NCBI GenBank assembly: GCA_015486905.1
Contig: WFQV01000046.1
Coordinates: 1-5,144 of the forward strand
Length of the DNA: 5,144 nt
DNA from: Melioribacteraceae bacterium
GTDB taxonomy: Bacteria > Bacteroidota > Ignavibacteria > Ignavibacteriales > Melioribacteraceae
Direction: 5' to 3'
In this document: piece after piece, positions 1-4,993 of the stretch
Layout: every line of letters starts with the position of its first letter
How positions within the stretch are numbered: position 1 is the first letter of the stretch
Translations under genes and position numbers: made by a program
The notes under the pieces: model-generated
Told to the model about the DNA's origin: nothing
What the model saw: only the letters and a program-made list of their open reading frames with translations
Databases searched by the model: none

Positions 1-1
1 C

Positions 2-44
2 GTCACTTAAGAATTTTCATCCGTGTTCCATTGTCCAATCTGCG
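2..44 (+). repeat. 43-bp direct repeat, copy 1
   Basis: This block aligns without gaps to 345-387 (offset 343) with 39 of 43 identical bases. It begins GTCACTTAAG, contains TTTTCATCCGTGTT and ends CCAATCTGCG. The two copies bracket most of the other repeat phrases in the left intergenic region. No inverted ends or target duplication are visible, so this is a phrase repeat rather than a demonstrated mobile element. Confidence 0.8.
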
Positions 45-103
45 ATAATCATAATATATCATGAAAATCTGCGTCCCATTCCCTCCGTGAAAATCCCGCA
101 TCA

Positions 104-121
104 ATCCGTGTCATCCGTGTT
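104..121 (+). repeat. Tandem nonamer ATCCGTGTY
   Basis: Two adjacent 9-bp units, ATCCGTGTC and ATCCGTGTT. Related words occur at 67-75 (ATCTGCGTC) and within both 43-bp repeats. A second nonamer pair with different sequence but the same spacing, CTTTGCGCT then CTTTGCGTG, lies at 235-252. Confidence 0.7.
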
Positions 122-172
122 CTATTAAATCAGCGTCCTATCACTCGTCAATCGTAGTTCGATTGTGCTTAG

Positions 173-217
173 TTCTTGGTTGAATAAAATTCGCGCATTC
201 GCGGCTTTTCCGGAGGC
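173..217 (+). repeat. 45-bp diverged direct repeat, copy 1
   Basis: Aligns ungapped with 277-321 (offset 104), about 34 of 45 identical. The conserved left part is TTCTT-R-GTTGAATAAAATT and the right part ends CGGAG-S-C. This copy carries CGCGCATTCGCGG, a short CGCG/CGCG inverted pair. Most differences from copy 2 are transitions, consistent with an old duplication decaying by point mutation. Confidence 0.65.
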
Positions 218-234
218 TGGTTATTTAAAACTGA

Positions 235-252
235 CTTTGCGCTCTTTGCGTG
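235..252 (+). repeat. Tandem nonamer CTTTGCGYK
   Basis: CTTTGCGCT at 235-243 is followed directly by CTTTGCGTG at 244-252. It has the same unit length as the ATCCGTGTY pair at 104-121, although the words differ. Confidence 0.6.
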
Positions 253-276
253 GAAAAATATATTTTTTTGCAGACA

Positions 277-321
277 TTCTTAGTTGAATAAAATTTGTAT
301 ATTAGTGACTGTTTCGGAGCC
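277..321 (+). repeat. 45-bp diverged direct repeat, copy 2
   Basis: Partner of 173-217. Where copy 1 is GC-rich (CGCGCATTCGCGG), this copy reads TGTATATTAGTGA in the same register, mostly C-to-T and G-to-A changes, so the CGCG dyad is lost. Confidence 0.65.
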
Positions 322-344
322 GAGTAACTTACTACTTAAGACTT

Positions 345-387
345 GTCACTTAAGACTTTTCATCCGTGTTTAATTGCCCAATCTGCG
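345..387 (+). repeat. 43-bp direct repeat, copy 2
   Basis: Ungapped partner of 2-44, with four substitutions. Just before it, ACTTAAGACT occurs at 334-343 and again at 348-357, so the left edge of this copy is itself a 14-bp-spaced short duplication. It ends about 88 bases downstream of the protease stop codon, in minus-strand terms. Confidence 0.8.
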
Positions 388-474
388 CGACAAGCGCACT
401 CAGACAACAGGCAACATTCAACAATGCACAATTTTCCGCATTACTCCTCGTCAACCGTTTTCAGAACATTTCAC

Positions 475-3400
475 TTACTTCTTTGCATCTATTTCCTTAA
501 GCAGTTCGTCCACAGCGGCTTTGAGTTGCGTGTCCTTTCCCTTTGCTTTGTCATCGGGATTATTGTAAACAATTATTTGCGGAACGGCCGGTCCGTATTC
601 CATATTCTTGTCGGTTGCTTTTACGTACCAAGCTCTGAAAGGCATTCTAACAAAAGAACCGTCAATTAGTCCACGTCCGTCGGTTGTAATAACCGCACCG
701 AAAGTCGGCTCGCCAACAAGTTTTCCAATTCCCAAGGTTTTGTAAGCGTGGGAAAATATTTCCGCATTGGAGTAACTATTCGAATTACACATAGCAATGG
801 AAGGTTTTGTCCAAGGTGAGTAAGGAAGCCTTTCGCCGTAAGGGTAATATTCTCTGAACTTCAAATGTTCTTTTAGGGATTTCGCCGCACCGCGGGGAAT
901 AGTGTAAGCATGCTGACGAACGTCGAGAACGGTCATTAAATAGTCCGTAGTCCACCCGCCACCGTTGAATCTTACGTCAATCACAATTCCTTCCTTACCG
1001 TAACCGCTTGCAGTTAGCTCCCTTTCAAATCTTTCAAAGCTTGTCCAATTCATTCCTTGAATGTGAATATAGCCCAAACGTCCGTGTGAGTATTTGTCGG
1101 TTAAACGTTTTCGCTCGTTTACCCATTCGTTGTAAAGTTGATTGCGCAGGCTTCCTACCGGGCGGATTACAATTTCACGCACTTTACCGTTTTTACTTTT
1201 AACGTTTAAAATTATCTTTTCGTTCACTTTGTTGATTAAATATTTGTAGAAATTTGTTTGCAGTTGGAATTTGTTTCCGTCGATTGCAGTAATTACGTCG
1301 CCTTTGTAAAGTTTGCTGAAATCCTTATCCGCGGGCGATTCGGGGATTACTCTCATTACTTTCAAGCCTTCCGCGGTCGGTTTGAACTCCGCACCGAGCA
1401 AGCCGAAGGTTTCTTTCTGTGTCTCTTCCCTGTCCGAGCCGTAAAGTCCCATGTGGCTTGCATCCAATTGACCGAGCATTTCATTGAATAAATCTCTGAA
1501 GTCCCTATCGGTTGAAGCCATTAAGCAAAGGGGTTCGTATTTCTCTTTAAGTTTTTCCCAGTTTCTACCGTGGAAATTAGGGTCGTAAAATCCGGCGTTC
1601 AAAGCTCGCCAAGCTTCTTCAAAAACCTGCTTCTTCTCGGCTTTGAAGTTAACGTCCATCTTAGCCGTGAACGGTACGCTTTCGACTTTGGATGTTTTCA
1701 GATTAACTTTGGCCAACCTGCCTCCGGATTTGAAGAAATACAGATATTTGCCATTGGGTCCCTTAATTACCGCAGCAGGATTTTGTCCGCCGGAAGTTAA
1801 GGCTTTCATTTTACTGCCGTCCCATTTAATGCTGTAAAGGTCTCTGCCCTTGCTCGGCGGGTGGACAGCTGTAAAGTAAAACGTATTGCCGTCGTCGGAA
1901 ATTTCAAGATTTCCTTCATCGCCCGGTAATGAAGTTACCTGCACCAAACGTTCGTAAATTTTGTCAAAGTCTATTTTAACCGGTTTGACTTTTTTCGATT
2001 TTTTCTTGGATTCCTTTTTTGCGTTACCGCTTGAGTTTTCATCTTCGAATTCTTCCCAATCGGCTTTTGTCCTTTCCCAATCCTTTTTGTTCAACCAAAC
2101 GAACCAAACGTCATCGTCGTTGTTGTTCCTTTGAGAAATAAACCCGAGTTTCGAACCGTCTTTGCTCCACACGGGCGAATAATCACCTTTGGGATGCATG
2201 CTTACATTCACTGGCTTGCGGCTGTTATCCGCCGGTTGGATGTAAACCTCACTGTTAAAATCCAAATCGTCCAAAGCATAGGCAAGCCACTTGGAATCGG
2301 GGCTCCAGGAAATGCCGGAGGGAGTGGCCCAGCCGTTTAGTAAAATCTTTCCGCCTTCGAGAGTACCGTCATTATTGACATTTGAGACGATTAGTTCGCC
2401 TCTGCCCCGTAAATACGCCACTTTCTTTCTGTCGGGCGAAACAACAATGTCCGATTCGTCTTCGGGCGTGTCGGTTAATCTGATTATTTCTCTCTTTAAA
2501 GTTCTAAAAAGATTACTTTCCTTCGGGTCGGAAGATTTAAGCATGTAAATGTCAAATTCTCCGCTGCGGTCGGAAATGAAAATCAATGTGGAATCGCTTA
2601 ACCATTGAGGGTTAAAATCTCTGTTGGGGCTCTCGGTAAGATTAACGGATTTGCTTTTACCTTTCTTATTTTCTTTAACGAAAACTTCACCTCTAACGGT
2701 AAATGCAATTAATTTTCCGTTCGGGGAAACGGCGTAATCGGTAGCCTTACTTGTGTACTCTTTGTGAACAATCGGATCAAGCCTGTAATCCGCACCAATA
2801 TGAATATTTACTTTTTTTGCTTTCCCCTCTGGCAACTTCAATAAGTAAATATCGGAATGTTTTTCAAATGCAATAACTTTGCCGTTGCGGCTTACGTTAA
2901 AATAGCGAATTCCTTCACCGGAAAAATTAGTAACTGCTTGAGGCTTGGAGACAATTTCCGCTTTTGCGTTAATTTTAATTTTAAAAATATTGTACCTGCC
3001 GTTACGCGAACTTAGAAAGAAAATTGTGTTGTTATTCCCCCACTGCGGATAAATATCGTTGCCTTTGTAAGAAGTAAGTTTTGTGTATTTGTCTTTTGCA
3101 ATATCGTAAAGCCAAATATCTTTATTAGCAGGTCCGTGGTAGGCTTCGCGGGAAATTCTGCATGCACCGCGAACGAATGCAATGAATTTACCGTCGGGGG
3201 ATTTCGTTGCCATGTACCCGACTGCATCAAGAAGCCGGTAAGGCGTTCCGACCTTGGAGTTTACCGTGTAAATTTCTTTGTCCCACTCCACTTGGCGGAA
3301 TTCTCTCGCGGTTGAAAAAATCAGCGAGCCGTCATTTGCCCAGTCTGTTAAAATATCCGCCGAGGAATGGTAAGTCATTCTTTTTGCAGGTCCGCCTTCG

Positions 3401-3684
3401 GCAGGAATAATGAAAACATCGTCGTTCCCGAACCTCTTGCCGCTGAATGCAATTTTGCTTCCGTCGGGACTAAATCTCGGAGCGTATTCATAACCCGAGT
3501 GAACCGTTCTGCGTACCGCTTCTCCACCGCCGGCGCTTACTGTCCAAATATCTCCCTGGTAAGAAAAAGCAATTTGCGTACCGTCATTATTTAATGCCGG
3601 ATAGCGCAACAACTTTCCCTGAGCGTTAATTTGAAAAGAGAAGAAAATCAAAAAAGTAAAAAGTGCTGAAAAAAACCATTTCAT
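475..3684 (-). CDS. Secreted tricorn-like S41 family peptidase
   Basis: A large serine protease of the tricorn class, expected to degrade peptides outside the cytoplasm. The family organisation is an N-terminal WD40/PD40-like six-blade propeller, a seven-blade propeller, then a helical C1 domain, a PDZ domain and the S41 catalytic C2 domain. Visible here: a signal peptide at residues 1-21 (hydrophobic core FFSALFTFLIFFSF, likely cut after INA); repeated propeller blade words such as FSPDGSKIAFSG (71-82), SPDGKFIAF (162-170), SPNGKLIAF (320-328) and SPDSKWLAYA (461-470); a Lys-rich linker at about 545-571; a PDZ-like segment around 760-840; and DVRFNGGG (903-910). The putative catalytic residues match the tricorn pattern: S743-H744 in LDASHMG, the nucleophile S972 in NSYSNAEIF and E1029 in NMEYGP. 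Length (1069) is normal for the family. The ATG at 3684 is supported by GAGG 5 nt upstream and by the signal peptide. The gene appears monocistronic. Substrate is unknown. Confidence 0.95.
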   Translation of the reverse strand: MKWFFSALFTFLIFFSFQINAQGKLLRYPALNNDGTQIAFSYQGDIWTVSAGGGEAVRRTVHSGYEYAPRFSPDGSKIAFSGKRFGNDDVFIIPAEGGPAKRMTYHSSADILTDWANDGSLIFSTAREFRQVEWDKEIYTVNSKVGTPYRLLDAVGYMATKSPDGKFIAFVRGACRISREAYHGPANKDIWLYDIAKDKYTKLTSYKGNDIYPQWGNNNTIFFLSSRNGRYNIFKIKINAKAEIVSKPQAVTNFSGEGIRYFNVSRNGKVIAFEKHSDIYLLKLPEGKAKKVNIHIGADYRLDPIVHKEYTSKATDYAVSPNGKLIAFTVRGEVFVKENKKGKSKSVNLTESPNRDFNPQWLSDSTLIFISDRSGEFDIYMLKSSDPKESNLFRTLKREIIRLTDTPEDESDIVVSPDRKKVAYLRGRGELIVSNVNNDGTLEGGKILLNGWATPSGISWSPDSKWLAYALDDLDFNSEVYIQPADNSRKPVNVSMHPKGDYSPVWSKDGSKLGFISQRNNNDDDVWFVWLNKKDWERTKADWEEFEDENSSGNAKKESKKKSKKVKPVKIDFDKIYERLVQVTSLPGDEGNLEISDDGNTFYFTAVHPPSKGRDLYSIKWDGSKMKALTSGGQNPAAVIKGPNGKYLYFFKSGGRLAKVNLKTSKVESVPFTAKMDVNFKAEKKQVFEEAWRALNAGFYDPNFHGRNWEKLKEKYEPLCLMASTDRDFRDLFNEMLGQLDASHMGLYGSDREETQKETFGLLGAEFKPTAEGLKVMRVIPESPADKDFSKLYKGDVITAIDGNKFQLQTNFYKYLINKVNEKIILNVKSKNGKVREIVIRPVGSLRNQLYNEWVNERKRLTDKYSHGRLGYIHIQGMNWTSFERFERELTASGYGKEGIVIDVRFNGGGWTTDYLMTVLDVRQHAYTIPRGAAKSLKEHLKFREYYPYGERLPYSPWTKPSIAMCNSNSYSNAEIFSHAYKTLGIGKLVGEPTFGAVITTDGRGLIDGSFVRMPFRAWYVKATDKNMEYGPAVPQIIVYNNPDDKAKGKDTQLKAAVDELLKEIDAKK

Positions 3685-3689
3685 TTTAG

Positions 3690-3693
3690 CCTC
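3690..3693 (-). promoter_or_regulatory. Shine-Dalgarno site of the tricorn-like protease gene
   Basis: On the minus strand GAGG precedes the ATG at 3684 with a 5-nt spacer (CTAAA). It fixes the start codon that gives a complete signal peptide. Confidence 0.7.
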
Positions 3694-3717
3694 GCATTTT
3701 TTAAAAATAATTGTTCT

Positions 3718-3746
3718 AATATAATTAAGACGCTAAGTGAATTCAA
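3718..3746 (-). promoter_or_regulatory. Putative sigma-70-type promoter of the protease gene
   Basis: Read on the minus strand, TTGAAT (3746-3741) is followed after exactly 17 nt by TATATT (3723-3718). Transcription would begin near 3711, giving a leader of roughly 27 nt that contains the GAGG site. The Bacteroidota-type pattern (TTG, about 20 nt, TAnnTTTG) fits nearly as well, since TTTTG is followed after 20 nt by TATATTAG, so sigma class cannot be decided. The -35 box overlaps the extreme 3' tail of the decayed metallopeptidase reading frame. Confidence 0.6.
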
Positions 3747-3782
3747 AAGTTGGGGCTGTTTCCTGCAATTCGGAAAATATTT

Positions 3783-4047
3783 TTAATGACAATTCCAAAA
3801 TCTTGGCGTATGATTAGATTCAAGGAAATGCGCTAATTCATGAACGACAACATAATCTATAACAAACATCGGAGCTTTAATTAATTTCCAATTAAAATTT
3901 ATGTTTTCTTTTGGAGTGCAAGAACCCCAACGATACTTTAGTTCGGAACTACTAACTTTGTTATATCTAACTCTAAGATTTGCCGCATGTTTTTCTTCGC
4001 GCGGTAAAATTTTTTCCAAAGCTTTTTTTATACCATTCAACAAAAAC
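3783..4047 (-). pseudogene. 3' remnant of a YgjP-like (DUF45/M48-type) zinc metallopeptidase
   Basis: The minus-strand translation contains the family signature KYRWGSC, then NINFNWKLIKAP, IDYVVVHELAHFLESNH and PRFWN, with the zinc-binding HELAH motif (HExxH) and a following H..RFW. The family is usually around 230 residues; only about the last 85 are present. The frame is broken in two places. First, FVEWYKK runs into a run of seven A (plus-strand T at 4023-4029); removing one base joins it to ALEKILPREEKH, as expected for the helix before the signature. Second, after RFWN the frame reads C-H-stop at 3783, while the neighbouring frame reads I-V and continues for about 14 more residues, as related proteins do with 'FWNIV'. 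An ATG at 4109 could open the HELAH frame, but its first residues (MPIPEGEISPKWFF) read through the hsdR relic out of frame, so that start is unlikely to be genuine. Proteolytic activity is unlikely. Confidence 0.8.
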
Positions 4048-4059
4048 AGAACTCGCTCA

Positions 4060-4230
4060 CTCCGGCAAAAGAACCACTTCGGTGAAATTTCCCCTTCCGG
4101 TATCGGCAAGATTTTGTTTCATTTCCAACCGTTTAACCGTCCAGCCTTGTTTCTCATACTGTTATGGAAACGGTTCTTCAACATGGTTTTTTTCATCAAT
4201 TTTGATGTGCTGTGGTGTTTTGTTCTTATA
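4060..4230 (-). pseudogene. hsdR: 5' remnant of a type I restriction enzyme subunit HsdR
   Basis: Reading 4230 down to 4060 gives 57 codons: KNKTPQHIKIDEKNHVEEPF, then P-stop, then QYEKQGWTVKRLEMKQ and later GNFTEVVLLPE, followed by a second stop at 4057-4059. From memory this matches the N-terminus of one HsdR family, which begins with an '(H)VEEPFLxQLxxLGW' stretch and has 'F.EVVLLP.LR.AL' about 50 residues in; no search could be run. The stop at 4162-4164 (TAA, probably from AAA) kills the frame, and no ATG precedes it. HsdR is normally about 1000 residues and drives ATP-dependent translocation and cleavage; here everything after residue ~57 is gone. The same frame continues directly into FVEWYKK of the adjoining metallopeptidase remnant, marking a deletion junction near 4048-4060. 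Confidence 0.65.
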
Positions 4231-4332
4231 TGACTTAGCGCGGCAAAGCCGGCAACCAATTTCACAATTTTAATCATTACGAAAAGTTTAAAATATTTTG
4301 ACAAAAAAAGGAAGATTTGATTGAGGATAATA

Positions 4333-4360
4333 TTCATCCTTAATCCTTTTACAGGATGAA
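4333..4360. repeat. Inverted pair TTCATCCT / AGGATGAA (copy 1)
   Basis: Perfect 8-bp arms at 4333-4340 and 4353-4360 with a 12-nt loop. Alternative pairings exist: AGGAT at 4324-4328 with ATCCT at 4336-4340, and ATCCT at 4343-4347 with AGGAT at 4353-4357. The arms are retained in copy 2 at 4712-4719 and 4732-4739 despite two substitutions in the loop. Confidence 0.75.
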
Positions 4361-4405
4361 AGTGAAATGTGGCTAAAGCCGAATAATATTGTTTCCATTT
4401 CTATC

Positions 4406-4425
4406 CCGTTGACTGAAGTCAACGG
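4406..4425. repeat. Perfect 20-bp palindrome with TGAA loop (copy 1)
   Basis: CCGTTGACTGAAGTCAACGG has 8-bp arms closing a TGAA loop. A second arm pair encloses it: TAATATTG at 4384-4391 and CAATATTA at 4426-4433, with a 14-nt unpaired stretch on the left only. It is not followed by a T-run on either strand, so it is not a typical terminator. Confidence 0.85.
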
Positions 4426-4495
4426 CAATATTAAGTAAAATTAACGTCAAAGTTGAATGAAGTTAAAGTTAGAGTTGACTAAAGTTAAAGGCAAT
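4408..4495 (+). repeat. Array of four 22-bp dyad units (copy 1)
   Basis: Starting at 4408, units of exactly 22 bp follow at 4430, 4452 and 4474. The first is GTTGAC-TGAA-GTCAAC-GGCAAT. The fourth (GTTGAC-TAAA-GTTAAA-GGCAAT) matches it at 19 of 22, the third (GTTGAA-TGAA-GTTAAA-) at 15 and the second at about 14. A shortened fifth unit may follow at 4496 (GCCGAC-AAA-CTCAAC). Confidence 0.7.
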
Positions 4496-4510
4496 GCCGA
4501 CAAACTCAAC

Positions 4511-4612
4511 ATTCCATTATTCCAATATTCCAATATTCCAACACTCTTTTTACCATTCACAATTCAACATTCAATCATTCAACCATTCAATCATCCAATC
4601 ATCCATCCATCC
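4511..4612 (+). repeat. Degenerate octamer array ATTCMAYY (copy 1)
   Basis: Consecutive 8-bp words ATTCCATT, ATTCCAAT, ATTCCAAT and ATTCCAAC run from 4511 to 4542. After a 12-nt CTCTTTTTACC interruption, ATTCAATC, ATTCAACC, ATTCAATC, ATCCAATC and ATCCATCC follow from 4569 to 4608, after two 7-bp words. The tract has almost no G, a strong strand asymmetry. Confidence 0.75.
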
Positions 4613-4784
4613 CTATTGCGGCAAAGCCGGCAACCAATTTCACAATTTTAATCATTACGAAAAGTTTAAAATATTTTGACAAAAAAAATGAAGATTTGAT
4701 TGAGGATAATATTCATCCTTAATACTTTTCCAGGATGAAAGTGAAATGTGGATAGAGCCGAATAATATTGTTTCCATTTCTATC

Positions 4785-4804
4785 CCGTTGACTGAAGTCA
4801 ACGG
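4785..4804. repeat. Perfect 20-bp palindrome with TGAA loop (copy 2)
   Basis: Identical to 4406-4425. The outer arm pair is kept at 7 of 8 positions (TAATATTG with CAATATTG). Confidence 0.85.
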
Positions 4805-4874
4805 CAATATTGAGTAAAATTAACGTCAAAGTTGAATGAAGTTAAAGTTAGAGTTGACTAAAGTTAACCGCAAT
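4787..4874 (+). repeat. Array of four 22-bp dyad units (copy 2)
   Basis: Same register as 4408-4495, with units at 4787, 4809, 4831 and 4853. The fourth unit here is GTTGAC-TAAA-GTTAAC-CGCAAT, which restores a near-perfect dyad (one G/T pair) that copy 1 lacks. Confidence 0.7.
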
Positions 4875-4889
4875 GCCGACAAATCCAAC

Positions 4890-4987
4890 ATTCCATTATT
4901 CCAATATTCCAATATTCCAACACTCTTTTTACCATTCACAATTCAACATTCAATCATTCAACCATTCAATCATCCATCCATCCATCC
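4890..4987 (+). repeat. Degenerate octamer array ATTCMAYY (copy 2)
   Basis: Same organisation as 4511-4612 but 4 bp shorter in the CATCC part, half an octamer unit, as expected from slippage between CATCC words. Confidence 0.75.
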
Positions 4988-4993
4988 CTATCG

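Larger units (their letters stand above)
1..474. other. Gene-free patchwork of short degenerate repeats downstream of the protease gene
   Basis: No open frame here has a recognisable protein or a convincing start; those that cross 475 are antisense shadows of the protease gene. The DNA is built from short recurring phrases: TCATCCGTGTT near 18-27 and 360-370, ATCTGCGTC at 67-75, ATCCGTGTCATCCGTGTT at 104-121, CTTTGCGCTCTTTGCGTG at 235-252 and GTTGAATAAAATT in two places. I recall such phrases from intergenic regions of many environmental bacteria, but I cannot verify this here. No clear rho-independent terminator for the minus-strand gene is visible: the one GC-rich hairpin (384-398) has no T-tract after it on the minus strand. 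Confidence 0.75.
4241..4618 (+). repeat. ~376-bp tandem repeat, copy 1 (378 bp)
   Basis: Begins CGGCAAAGCCGGCAACC and ends in a CATCCATCCATCCC tract. It is followed head-to-tail by a copy about 97% identical. Internal order: CGGCAAAGCCG dyad; an AT-rich stretch with a run of seven A; TTCATCCT..AGGATGAA inverted pair; GGCTAAAGCC dyad; the perfect palindrome at 4406-4425 opening a 22-bp array; then octamer words to the end. Its left edge directly abuts the hsdR relic. No terminal inverted repeats, target duplication or transposase were found. Open frames inside it (for example 4119-4337 minus and 4457-4651 plus) are by-products of the repeat. Confidence 0.93.
4619..4993 (+). repeat. ~376-bp tandem repeat, copy 2 (375 bp)
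   Basis: Direct copy of 4241-4618, differing by about a dozen substitutions, one extra base in the A-run (eight A) and a 4-bp loss in the CATCC tract. The differences are informative: GGCTAAAGCC became GGATAGAGCC, breaking that small dyad, while the 20-bp palindrome (4785-4804) and the TTCATCCT/AGGATGAA pair (4712-4719 with 4732-4739) are untouched. Confidence 0.93.

Noticed and set aside
384..398. Rho-independent terminator for the protease gene
   Set aside because: TGCGC/GCGCA is only a 5-bp stem and no T-run follows on the minus strand.
343..669. 108-residue plus-strand open frame
   Set aside because: It lies mostly antisense to the 3' end of the protease gene and otherwise over repeat phrases, with no recognisable protein.
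4023..4029. Phase-variable switch in a restriction-associated gene
   Set aside because: A seven-base run can slip, but the locus also carries in-frame stops, a large deletion and no start codon, so restoring the run would not restore a protein.
3783..4109. A 108-residue minus-strand open frame with HELAH, as an intact small metallopeptidase
   Set aside because: Its first residues come from the hsdR relic read out of frame, its natural upstream helix lies in another frame across a seven-base run, and it ends directly after FWN. It is a remnant.
4119..4337. 72-residue minus-strand open frame
   Set aside because: It starts inside the tandem repeat and crosses the hsdR relic in a wrong frame; the HsdR-like residues appear only in the neighbouring frame.
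4241..4618. Insertion sequence or MITE
   Set aside because: No terminal inverted repeats, no target duplication and no transposase; the copies are strictly head-to-tail.
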